From assembly GCA_938009335.1 (NCBI GenBank), contig CALLHT010000096.1, positions 1 through 7,054 on the forward strand: a stretch of DNA of 7,054 bases, written 5' to 3'. Numbering within the stretch: position 1 is the first letter of the stretch; every line of letters begins with the position of its first letter. This document shows, piece after piece, positions 1 to 6,094 of the stretch. A model generated the notes under the pieces. The model worked only from the letters and a program-made list of their open reading frames with translations. It ran no database searches and had not been told where the DNA came from. The stretch comes from an uncultured Rhizobiaceae group bacterium. Lineage in GTDB: Bacteria; Pseudomonadota; Alphaproteobacteria; Rhizobiales; Rhizobiaceae. A program made the translations under genes and the position numbers.

Positions 1-21
1 TATCGAATAAGTTTGGCCTCA

Positions 22-37
22 GACGGACGGATGGATG
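22..37. repeat. Short degenerate 4-bp tandem repeat
   Basis: Four consecutive GAYG units (GACG, GACG, GATG, GATG) lie beyond the 3' end of the dehydrogenase gene. The array is only 16 bp and may be chance. It overlaps no gene I can support. The rest of 1-91 holds no supportable coding region, only the weak hairpins described separately. Confidence 0.3.
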
Positions 38-50
38 GGCTATATATGCG

Positions 51-88
51 CCCTTCCGCGAGGGGATAACGTTAGGCGACAAACCGCC
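51..88 (-). terminator. Weak hairpin pair downstream of the dehydrogenase gene
   Basis: Just past the dehydrogenase stop codon there are two small dyads. GGCG (75-78) pairs with CGCC (85-88) across 6 nt, and CCCT (51-54) pairs with AGGG (61-64) across 6 nt. Read on the minus strand, neither is followed by a convincing T tract; the sequence after the second is CGCATATATA. They could slow or end transcription of the minus-strand unit, but this is a weak call based only on position and pairing. Confidence 0.2.
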
Positions 89-91
89 CCC

Positions 92-2506
92 TCACAGCAC
101 CCGTTCATTCTCCGGATCATAAAGTCCCTTTTCCACAATCACGCAGGGAATTTCGGCGCCCAACACCAGCGCAGAAAGGCCGTTAGTCGCATCGGGTTCA
201 ACAAACGCATAGGCAAGGTTTTTGCCCACGCGGTAGCCCCATCCGGCAGACGTTACTGTGCCGACCACTTTGCCATCTTTAAGAATGCTGTCGCCGCCAT
301 GCGCTGGCGTTGAGGTACTATCAAGCTCAAGCGTCACAAGGTTACGGCGCGGGCCGTCTGCGACCATCTTTTGAAGCTCGGCTTTACCTATAAATTCCTT
401 GTCCAGTTTCACAAACCGATCGAGCCCGGTTTCAAACGGATTGAACTCTGTAATGATGTCTGACTTCCAATGCAGATAGCCCTTCTCAAGACGCATGGAC
501 TCCACTGCCCGCATTCCGAAATATCCAATATTATGTTCTTCACCAGCGGCCATAAGCAAATCATGCACCAGCATCAGTTGCGCGTTTGGCACGTGGAGTT
601 CATAGGCCAACTCGCCGGAAAAACTGACTGACATGGCAACCACCGGAACCTGCCCGATCATGATTTTTTTGACACTCAACCAAGGCAAGCCTTGTTTGGA
701 AACATCACTGCGCGGCGCAGCCTTTGTGAGTACATCGCGTGCTTTTGGTCCAGCCAGAACCAGAATTGTGTATTCATTCGTAAGGCTCTTGAGCTCGATA
801 TCACTATCGTCCGGCAAATGCTCAACCAGCCAGTCCATATCATGATATTCGGACGCCGCAGCAGAGCCATACCAAATTCGGTTTTCGTCCAGATTGGCAA
901 TCGTCGCCTCGCCCTTCACATTGCCTTGCTCGTTGAGGAAATACGTCAGGCCGACCTTACCGGTCTTTCGCGGCACGCGGGAACACATGATCGTATCAAG
1001 CCACTCATGCGCGCCTTCGCCCGTAATCTCATAGCGGTTGAAGCCGTTCACTTCGGTGAGGCCCACACGCGTTTGCACCAGCGCCACTTCCTTGCCGACC
1101 TGTTCAAACGTGTTGTTGAAATGGAACGAGTGCTCTTCCTCAAAGTCCGGAGACGGCTTGATCATGTCCATCCGCTCCCAACCATTGACGGGCGCGAATT
1201 CCGCACCTGCTTCTTTCAGCGTAGAATAAAGCGGCGTGACCTTTGCCAAGCGGCCAGCAGGACGATGCTCATGCGGTTGGTGGAAGCGGAATTCGTTCTG
1301 ATAATCTTGTATGGCCTTGAGCGCGGTAAACTCTTCGGTCGCATAGGCCGTGAACCGGCGCGGATCGAGACACCATGTGTCATAGACCGCTTCGCCATGC
1401 GCAATAATTTGTGCAAGCAGCCAGCCATGGCCGCCGCCCTCGCCAAGTCCCGCACGAAGACCGGTAATACAATAGGCATTTCGTTTGCCCGGAATTTTAC
1501 CAACCAGCGGCAAGCCATCCGGCGTGTAGGTAATCGGGCCGTTGATCACGGAATGAATACCCGCATTCTCAAGACACGGCAGGCGGTGAAACGCCCCTTC
1601 CATCACATCAACCACACGATCCAGATCATCCGGACACAGCGCATTGGTGAAGTTTGGATCAATGCCGTCTAAGCCCCAAGTCTTACACTCTTGCTCATAG
1701 AACCCGATCAGCAACCCCTTTTTCTCGGCGCGCTGATAAAAGTCTGCTTGCGGGCAGCGGATCAGAGGAGAGCGGTGATCATCACCCAGCGCTTCAATTT
1801 CAGGGATGGTATCCGTGAGCATGTATTGATGTTCCATCGAGGCAACGGGCAGTTCCACGCCCATCATCTTGCCGATTTCATTACAACGATACCCGCCTGC
1901 GTTTACGATCTTCTCGCAATGAATGTCGCCTTTTTCCGTGTGCACAATCCATGTGTGGTCTGGCTTTTGGGTAAGATCAACTACTGGCGTGTGGCGATAT
2001 ACTTCCGCGCCCGCTTTGCGCGCACGCCGAGCCAGAGCCTGACACAATTGTGCCGGATCAATGTCCCCATCAAGCGGGTCCCAAAGCGCACCTAAAAGAC
2101 CATCGGTCGACATAATCGGATGACGCTTCTGGCATTCTTCCGGATCAAGCACTTCAAACTCAACCCCCATGCCCTTCGCCATCGACGCGAAGTGATGGTA
2201 GCCGTCGAGATGCCATTGCTCCGTTGCAAGGCGCAGCCCGCCCGTCGCGTGGTGATAGTTGATCGGATAATCCGGATCTTCGGCCAGCTCTTTGTACAAG
2301 TTGATGGAATGCGTCTTAAGGCCAACCATGGTCTGGTTCGGTCCAAAATTAGTTACCTGTGCCGCTGAATGCCAAGTTGTGCCGGACGTCAGTTCATCCC
2401 GCTCCACCAAAACACAATCTGTAATGCCTTCTTGCGTCAGATGATAAAGCGCGGAACATCCACCAATACCACCCCCAATGACGACGACTTCTGTTTGCGT
2501 TTTCAT
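92..2506 (-). CDS. Dimethylglycine/sarcosine dehydrogenase-like FAD oxidoreductase with C-terminal GcvT folate domain
   Basis: Predicted 804-residue cytoplasmic flavoenzyme that oxidatively demethylates an N-methylated amine and passes the carbon to tetrahydrofolate as 5,10-methylene-THF. The N terminus has a dinucleotide-binding GGGIGG at residues 11-16 and a TSGTTWHSA segment at 40-48. Its Trp45-His46 pair matches the motif in which the histidine carries covalent FAD in mammalian dimethylglycine and sarcosine dehydrogenases. A second flavin-domain motif, rich in glycine, is at about 349-366 (GLRAGLGEGGGHGW). A linking FAO_M-type region spans about 370-425. A GcvT aminomethyltransferase domain follows, with SFSGELAYELHVP near 628-640 and GMRAVESMRLEKGYLHW near 664-680, then a C-terminal GCV_T_C barrel from about 705. 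The length is normal for the family and no motif is broken. The ATG at 2506 is preferred over an in-frame TTG at 2542 because GGAG lies 6 nt before it. The gene lies 106 bp downstream of lysR on the same strand. Family and fold are secure; the substrate (dimethylglycine, sarcosine or another amine) is inferred. Confidence 0.93.
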   Translation of the reverse strand: MKTQTEVVVIGGGIGGCSALYHLTQEGITDCVLVERDELTSGTTWHSAAQVTNFGPNQTMVGLKTHSINLYKELAEDPDYPINYHHATGGLRLATEQWHLDGYHHFASMAKGMGVEFEVLDPEECQKRHPIMSTDGLLGALWDPLDGDIDPAQLCQALARRARKAGAEVYRHTPVVDLTQKPDHTWIVHTEKGDIHCEKIVNAGGYRCNEIGKMMGVELPVASMEHQYMLTDTIPEIEALGDDHRSPLIRCPQADFYQRAEKKGLLIGFYEQECKTWGLDGIDPNFTNALCPDDLDRVVDVMEGAFHRLPCLENAGIHSVINGPITYTPDGLPLVGKIPGKRNAYCITGLRAGLGEGGGHGWLLAQIIAHGEAVYDTWCLDPRRFTAYATEEFTALKAIQDYQNEFRFHQPHEHRPAGRLAKVTPLYSTLKEAGAEFAPVNGWERMDMIKPSPDFEEEHSFHFNNTFEQVGKEVALVQTRVGLTEVNGFNRYEITGEGAHEWLDTIMCSRVPRKTGKVGLTYFLNEQGNVKGEATIANLDENRIWYGSAAASEYHDMDWLVEHLPDDSDIELKSLTNEYTILVLAGPKARDVLTKAAPRSDVSKQGLPWLSVKKIMIGQVPVVAMSVSFSGELAYELHVPNAQLMLVHDLLMAAGEEHNIGYFGMRAVESMRLEKGYLHWKSDIITEFNPFETGLDRFVKLDKEFIGKAELQKMVADGPRRNLVTLELDSTSTPAHGGDSILKDGKVVGTVTSAGWGYRVGKNLAYAFVEPDATNGLSALVLGAEIPCVIVEKGLYDPENERVL

Positions 2507-2512
2507 ATCACA

Positions 2513-2516
2513 CTCC
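2513..2516 (-). promoter_or_regulatory. Ribosome binding site of the dehydrogenase gene
   Basis: On the minus strand, GGAG is followed by 6 nt and then the ATG at 2506. This fixes the start at residue M of MKTQTEVVV, which places the flavin-binding beta strand at the very N terminus as is usual in this family. The alternative TTG at 2542 would add 12 residues of unlikely sequence. Confidence 0.75.
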
Positions 2517-2554
2517 AACTTGTTTGCCGCAGAGTGTTCCAATCAAACCTTTGG

Positions 2555-2560
2555 GGTCAA
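2555..2560 (-). promoter_or_regulatory. Possible -35 element of the dehydrogenase promoter
   Basis: The minus strand reads TTGACC here, five of six matches to the TTGACA consensus. No good -10 hexamer follows; the best is AACACT after 16 nt. The dyad at 2569-2590 lies 8 bp upstream of this -35, a usual place for a LysR activator to bind. A weak core promoter that depends on an activator would fit, but the call is tentative. Confidence 0.25.
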
Positions 2561-2568
2561 GGCGAAGA

Positions 2569-2590
2569 TGATTTTCCAGAAAAATCGAAG
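2569..2590. promoter_or_regulatory. Dyad in the lysR-dehydrogenase gap, candidate LysR operator
   Basis: The segment contains a perfect 6-bp inverted repeat, GATTTT (2570-2575) and AAAATC (2581-2586), separated by 5 bp. On the minus strand it also contains TTC-N9-GGA, nearly the same dyad as the TTC-N9-GAA found between lysR and the methyltransferase gene. AT-rich dyads of about 15 bp upstream of a target promoter are typical of LysR sites. It is not T-tailed, so a terminator for lysR is less likely. The assignment to this regulator is inference. Confidence 0.4.
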
Positions 2591-2612
2591 AAGTGTTTCG
2601 TCAAAACTAAAC

Positions 2613-3587
2613 TTAAGAATGACCAATGGTTTCAAAGCTGGAAGCTTGGGGAATATAGCTTAACGGCCCGCGCACAGGCTCCAAAAATTCTGTTTGAAGT
2701 GATGCCCGCAGCATATCGGCAAACTCGGTGGGCAAGTCGCCTAAGGCACCTTTTCGCGCATAAAGCGCTATACGACGACTGAATGCAGGGAACGGAATCT
2801 CTGACGCTTTCAACGGCCCGCCGGATGTGTAAGCAGATGCGAAAGCTGCCATTGAGGTGATGGTCCAGCCGCCTTGCGCCTCCACCATCGAGAACACCAT
2901 CTGATTGCTGGAAAACTCATTTTCACGTGGCGGCACGCATTTGTTGCGCCGCAAATGCGCTTCGACCTGGCGGCCCATCAACTGTTCTCGCGAATATCGG
3001 ATGAACGGCAGTTTCATCAGATCATCCAGACTTTTTGCGCGGCTCGCTTCCTTCGACTTCACCAGAATATACGGATCATTCAAAATCGAATGTTCTTCGA
3101 CCCAGTCGGCCGTTTCCATTGCTTCCACAGCCACAATCATATCCGCAGAGCGATTGCCCAGAGCCTCATGGCTCTCATGGCTCGGGCCGCTTCGCATGTT
3201 AAACCGGATGTTGGGATAGAGGCCGCGAATGGCCGTGAGCCAAGGCGAAACAACCAATGCATCGAAGTCTTCGATCACGGCGATCTTCAGCACCATGCGC
3301 GGTGAGACATTGGACTTTGAGAGGACCGCACTTGCCGATGAAATTTCATCCAGAATGCGCATTGCACGCGGATGAAACAATTCACCGGCAGGTGTCAGCG
3401 CAAACCGTTGTGAAGATCGCTCAATCAGTTTCGCCCCCAAGACGCTTTCCAAATTGGAGAGCTGCAGAGAAACCGCGGAAGCACTTGCCCCCAAACGCTT
3501 TGCAGCAGGCGTAACGCCTTGCTCTTCCACCACACAAGCAAAGACTTCAATCGCCCGAAAGGAGAGTTTCGCTTCGCCCTTTTTCAT
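2613..3587 (-). CDS. LysR-family transcriptional regulator
   Basis: Predicted 324-residue DNA-binding regulator. Residues 9-68 form the winged helix-turn-helix characteristic of LysR proteins: FRAIEVFACVVEEQG, then TPAAKRLGASASAVSLQLSNLE, then LGAKLIERSSQRFALTPAGE. From about residue 93 (MVLKIAVIEDFDALV) to about 300 there is a type-2 periplasmic-binding-like effector domain. The open frame extends upstream to 3743, but that extension would overlap the divergent methyltransferase gene and has no family similarity. The ATG at 3587 gives the usual length and is preceded by a weak GAGA. The gene lies between the divergent methyltransferase and the co-oriented dehydrogenase, so it most likely controls one or both. 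The effector may be a methylated amine or an intermediate of its breakdown; this is inferred from context alone. Confidence 0.92.
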   Translation of the reverse strand: MKKGEAKLSFRAIEVFACVVEEQGVTPAAKRLGASASAVSLQLSNLESVLGAKLIERSSQRFALTPAGELFHPRAMRILDEISSASAVLSKSNVSPRMVLKIAVIEDFDALVVSPWLTAIRGLYPNIRFNMRSGPSHESHEALGNRSADMIVAVEAMETADWVEEHSILNDPYILVKSKEASRAKSLDDLMKLPFIRYSREQLMGRQVEAHLRRNKCVPPRENEFSSNQMVFSMVEAQGGWTITSMAAFASAYTSGGPLKASEIPFPAFSRRIALYARKGALGDLPTEFADMLRASLQTEFLEPVRGPLSYIPQASSFETIGHS

Positions 3588-3603
3588 TTCTATTATTCTC
3601 AAC

Positions 3604-3626
3604 CGATCATTCGAAAAACCTGAAGG
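3604..3626. promoter_or_regulatory. Candidate LysR box (TTC-N9-GAA dyad)
   Basis: TTC (3610-3612) and GAA (3622-3624) are separated by 9 bp, so the inner bases satisfy the T-N11-A rule for LysR sites. The arms extend to CATTC and GAAGG with one mismatch. The site covers the likely lysR transcription start, which suits autorepression. Its centre is about 56 bp upstream of the methyltransferase start codon, which suits activation of the divergent gene. A related dyad occurs upstream of the dehydrogenase gene. Confidence 0.45.
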
Positions 3627-3627
3627 A

Positions 3628-3657
3628 AGAATATCCACTTGAGATCGATAATGACAA
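3628..3657 (-). promoter_or_regulatory. Candidate sigma-70 promoter of lysR
   Basis: On the minus strand, TTGTCA (3657-3652, five of six consensus matches) and TATTCT (3633-3628, four of six) are separated by 18 bp. Transcription would start near 3621, giving a leader of roughly 34 nt before the lysR ATG. It overlaps the candidate promoter of the divergent gene, as is common for LysR regulators. Confidence 0.4.
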
Positions 3658-3666
3658 GCGTAATCT
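3639..3666 (+). promoter_or_regulatory. Candidate promoter of the MttB-family gene
   Basis: TTGAGA (3639-3644, five of six matches to the -35 consensus) is followed after 16 bp by TAATCT (3661-3666, three of six). Transcription would begin at about 3672-3673, essentially at the ATG, giving a leaderless or nearly leaderless message. The poor -10 fits a promoter needing an activator. The alternative GATAAT at 3647-3652 resembles a -10 but has no -35 partner. Confidence 0.25.
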
Positions 3667-3672
3667 GTCTGC

Positions 3673-5223
3673 ATGAACACAACTGATGCACAATCGACGA
3701 AACGACGCGAGGGCCGCAAGTCCGGTGGCAGGCAAGGGCGCATCGCCGCGCGTCAGGCTGAAGTGAAACTTCATAAACCTGCAGCACCGGGTCAAGTTGG
3801 CGGGCAATATAAGCCCCTGACCGAAAAAGAGCTCAAAGACATTCTGGATACAGCTTATCGCATTCTGGAAGAAATCGGTTTTGCCGAAGTCCCGGATGTA
3901 GTGATGGAACAGGCACTCGAACAAGGCTGCCACATCAACGAACTGGGAAGACTGTCCTTCCCACGGCCATTTGTAGAAGACATCGTTGCCGGTGCATGCA
4001 AGTCTTTTACCTTCCATGGACGAAACCCGGATCACACGATCGAAGTTGGTGGCGACAAAGTCTATTATGGAACCGGCGGCGCGGCGGTTCAGACATTGGA
4101 TATGGAAAGCGGGCTTTATCGCTCCTCAACACTCGCTGACCTGCATGATTTTACGCGATTGATAGACAAACTGGAAAACATCAACTGGTTTGTCAGATGT
4201 TGTGTGGCGACCGATGTGCCGGATAATTTTGACCTCGACATGAACACCGCCTTTGCGCTGATGAAAAACACGCAAAAGCCCGTGGGAACGAGCTTCACCA
4301 TCGGGGACTATGTGCACCCGATTGTTGAAATGTTTGACATGGTTGCAGGCGGCGAAGGCAGGTTTGCAAAAGCTCCCTTTTGCAAAGCCCATATTTCGCC
4401 GGTCATTTCACCTCTGCGCTATGGCGAAGATGCGGTGAGTGTGATGCTCGCTTGTATCCAGCACAACATGCCGATCAATGAAATTATCGCTGCACAATCG
4501 GGAGCAACGGCCCCCGCACCTTTAGCGGGTATGCTTGCACAAACAACGGCTGAGACCTTGGCTGGGCTTATCTTGGTAAATCTGTTTGCACCCGGTTATC
4601 CGGTTATTTTTTCAAACTGGCCATTTGTGATTGATCTGCGCACAGGCGCTTTTTGTGGAGCAGGGGGAGAAATCTCGGTTATGAATGCGGCTGCGGCACA
4701 AATCGGCAATTACCTTGGCCTGCCCACTGGTGTTGCTTCCTCAATGGCGGATGCCAAGGCGGTGGATGCACAAATGGGTGCGGAGAAAGCCATCTCTGCC
4801 CTCTCCTGCGGCCTAGCCGGTTCCAACATGATCTACGAAAGTGCTGGCATGATGGGGTCACTGCTGGGCGCATCGTTTGAGGCCTTTGTTCTAGACAATG
4901 AAATGCTATCCCACATTCATCGCACCATTAGAGGCGTGGAAGTGACGGAAGAAACGCTTGGGTTCGAAGCGATCAAAGAAGCCGTTACGGGCGAAGGGCA
5001 TTTTCTGGGCGGCGCGCATACCATGGGCGCGATGGAGCGGGACTATTATTATCCGGAACTCGCCAACCGCGATTCTCCAGCCGTCTGGAATGAAAATGGC
5101 GGGCCAGATGCTTGGGCAACCGCAAAACAAAAAGTTCAAGCCATTCTGGAAGCGCATCAGCCTGAATATACTGATCCGGCAGTCGAGGCCAGGATCAAGG
5201 ACACGTGGAATATTCTTTCTTGA
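3673..5223 (+). CDS. MttB-family (trimethylamine methyltransferase family) protein without pyrrolysine
   Basis: Predicted 516-residue cytoplasmic protein of the MttB superfamily. Characterised members transfer a methyl group from trimethylamine, glycine betaine or related quaternary amines to a cobalamin-binding partner protein. An Arg/Gly-rich segment (residues about 11-28), as I recall from proteobacterial members, precedes the TIM-barrel part, which begins near PLTEKELKDILDTAYRILEEIG (48-69). Other family landmarks are VYYGTGGAAVQTLDMESG (130-147), SNWPFVIDLRTGAFCGAGGE (314-333) and GLPTGVASSMADAKAVDAQ (349-367). No in-frame TAG occurs, so this is one of the non-pyrrolysine members; the residue replacing pyrrolysine probably lies in the 350-366 region. 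The gene ends with tandem stops TGA TAA. The ATG at 3673 has no good Shine-Dalgarno sequence. It is divergent from lysR. Glycine betaine is a reasonable substrate guess because demethylation would yield dimethylglycine, a natural substrate for the neighbouring dehydrogenase, but this is not shown by the sequence. Confidence 0.9.
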   Translation: MNTTDAQSTKRREGRKSGGRQGRIAARQAEVKLHKPAAPGQVGGQYKPLTEKELKDILDTAYRILEEIGFAEVPDVVMEQALEQGCHINELGRLSFPRPFVEDIVAGACKSFTFHGRNPDHTIEVGGDKVYYGTGGAAVQTLDMESGLYRSSTLADLHDFTRLIDKLENINWFVRCCVATDVPDNFDLDMNTAFALMKNTQKPVGTSFTIGDYVHPIVEMFDMVAGGEGRFAKAPFCKAHISPVISPLRYGEDAVSVMLACIQHNMPINEIIAAQSGATAPAPLAGMLAQTTAETLAGLILVNLFAPGYPVIFSNWPFVIDLRTGAFCGAGGEISVMNAAAAQIGNYLGLPTGVASSMADAKAVDAQMGAEKAISALSCGLAGSNMIYESAGMMGSLLGASFEAFVLDNEMLSHIHRTIRGVEVTEETLGFEAIKEAVTGEGHFLGGAHTMGAMERDYYYPELANRDSPAVWNENGGPDAWATAKQKVQAILEAHQPEYTDPAVEARIKDTWNILS

Positions 5224-5239
5224 TAATATTCACTTAAGC

Positions 5240-5255
5240 ATAACGTGCAAGTTAT
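5240..5255. repeat. Small inverted repeat after the MttB-family gene
   Basis: ATAAC (5240-5244) and GTTAT (5251-5255) form a 5-bp AT-rich stem with a 6-nt loop, 17 bp after the methyltransferase stop. No T tract follows, so it is a poor terminator. It may be chance. Confidence 0.2.
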
Positions 5256-5258
5256 CCA

Positions 5259-5269
5259 GAGTTCAACTC
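5259..5269. promoter_or_regulatory. Palindrome GAGTTCAACTC upstream of the GAF gene
   Basis: A perfect 5-bp inverted repeat around a single C lies 75 bp before the GAF-domain start codon. A possible -10 (TACATA, 5286-5291) sits downstream, with TTCAAC (5262-5267, 3 of 6 to the -35 consensus) 18 bp before it inside the palindrome. The palindrome could therefore be an operator over a weak promoter. No known operator is recognised. Confidence 0.25.
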
Positions 5270-5333
5270 AAAGCACTGAATAAATTACATATCTATCTCG
5301 TTCTAGAATCCAGATGCGACGGATTTCACACAC

Positions 5334-5338
5334 GAGGT
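5334..5338 (+). promoter_or_regulatory. Ribosome binding site of the GAF gene
   Basis: GAGGT followed by 6 nt and the ATG at 5345. The reading frame is open far upstream, into the methyltransferase gene, so this site decides the start and shows that the upstream extension is not coding. Confidence 0.75.
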
Positions 5339-5344
5339 ACAAAC

Positions 5345-5872
5345 ATGATAGATCAAACCGACATGCAAGAATCATCCATAGTGGAAATTCTTGCCAACCA
5401 AAACCGGCTTCTAGCCACCCATAAAACCGGTTTCGCTTTGGCTCAACATGACAAACGATTTGATCATCTAGCGCAAATTGCAGGTTCAGTTTTTGATGCA
5501 CCGGTTTCCCAGGTCACGCTAATGGGAGAACAAACACAATGGTTTAAGTCGAGTCTGGGCTTAGATATTCTGGAAGCGCCGACAAGAACTTCATTTTGTG
5601 CACATACAATTTCTGTAAATGCGCTTCCATTGGTTGTAAAGGATACTCGGAAAGACCCAAATTTCCGGAAAAATCCTTTTGTGATCGATACTCCATTTAT
5701 CAGATTTTATGCCGGTTACCCAATCTGGTTCAAAGGCGAAAAGGTTGGTACGGTGTGTGTGTACGACTTTGAACCTCGTGAAAAAATTACTGAAGAACAG
5801 GTCGCAGTAATTAGACAAATATCGGTTCAAGCGACAACCTTGCTGGAGCTGCTTGCAAAAGAAGCAGCCTGA
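5345..5872 (+). CDS. Stand-alone GAF-domain protein
   Basis: Predicted 175-residue soluble protein made almost entirely of one GAF domain (about residues 20-170), a small-molecule or redox sensing fold. The visible motifs match the bacterial GAF subgroup often fused to GGDEF or histidine kinase modules: RTSFCAHTI at 81-89, VVKDTRKDPNFRKNPFV at 97-113, IRFYAGYPIWFKGEKVGTVCVYD at 119-141, and FEPREKITEEQ at 142-152. Two cysteines (85 and 138) lie in these motifs. It lacks the third cysteine expected of free methionine-R-sulfoxide reductase, another single-GAF protein, so that function is not supported. No output domain, signal peptide or membrane segment is present. Hand-counted blocks give about 43% GC, lower than the 57% in a sampled block of the dehydrogenase, hinting at a different history. 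It starts 121 bp after the methyltransferase, on the same strand. Whether it serves that pathway is unknown. Confidence 0.85.
   Translation: MIDQTDMQESSIVEILANQNRLLATHKTGFALAQHDKRFDHLAQIAGSVFDAPVSQVTLMGEQTQWFKSSLGLDILEAPTRTSFCAHTISVNALPLVVKDTRKDPNFRKNPFVIDTPFIRFYAGYPIWFKGEKVGTVCVYDFEPREKITEEQVAVIRQISVQATTLLELLAKEAA
5848..5868. terminator. Hairpin at the convergent gene ends, possible bidirectional terminator
   Basis: GCTGCTT (5848-5854) and AAGCAGC (5862-5868) form a perfect 7-bp stem with a 7-nt loop. It covers the last codons of the GAF gene and lies 7 nt beyond the stop codon of the opposing 72-residue gene. Neither side has a strong T tract, so termination would be imperfect. Its place between two convergent genes 3 bp apart is where a shared terminator is expected. 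Confidence 0.4.
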
Positions 5873-5875
5873 GGT

Positions 5876-6094
5876 TTAGCCCAGCGGCACCGTGTCTTCC
5901 GGTTGATACCAGGCTTTCTGATTGTGAATATGGCCTAGCAATTCGCGCAGTTCTTTTGCCGCCTCGTGTTTTGGGGCAACCTCGTTCCAGTTCTTTGTGG
6001 TAGGGGCAGCAAGTCGGCCAATTTCAGCGCGCAAGGCATCTTCAATAAGTTCAAGCTGATCCGGATTTAACCGTATATTTGGATTGTATCCCAT
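5876..6094 (-). CDS. Small uncharacterised protein (72 aa)
   Basis: I do not assign this protein to a named family. It is likely a real gene: the ATG at 6094 has AAGGA 8 nt upstream, the frame fills the gap between two genes, and the composition is protein-like. It is charged and probably mostly helical, with one helix around NPDQLELIEDALRAEIGRL (residues 10-28) and another around PKHEAAKELRELLGHIHNQKAWY (40-62). The start is MGYNPNIRL and the C terminus YQPEDTVPLG. There is no signal peptide, membrane segment or Cys. It lies downstream of the phosphoesterase gene on the same strand with a 126-bp gap, so it might be co-transcribed with it, and it converges on the GAF gene. Confidence 0.7.
   Translation of the reverse strand: MGYNPNIRLNPDQLELIEDALRAEIGRLAAPTTKNWNEVAPKHEAAKELRELLGHIHNQKAWYQPEDTVPLG

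Noticed and set aside
692..1672. 326-residue open frame on the plus strand
   Set aside because: It lies entirely antisense to the dehydrogenase gene, whose family motifs are unmistakable; the translation is rich in Arg/His and shows no family motif.
2507..2542. TTG start adding 12 residues to the dehydrogenase
   Set aside because: The added sequence is not family-like, while the ATG at 2506 has GGAG at 6 nt and puts the flavin-binding strand at the N terminus.
3588..3743. 52-residue N-terminal extension of the LysR protein
   Set aside because: It would overlap the divergent methyltransferase gene and its likely promoter, and LysR proteins normally start just before the helix-turn-helix, as from 3587.
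3673..5223. Pyrrolysine-containing MttB
   Set aside because: No in-frame TAG occurs anywhere in the gene, which runs uninterrupted to tandem TGA TAA stops.
4958..5344. Upstream extension of the GAF frame into the methyltransferase gene
   Set aside because: The frame is open by chance; the strong RBS before 5345 and the GAF motifs beginning after it define the real gene.
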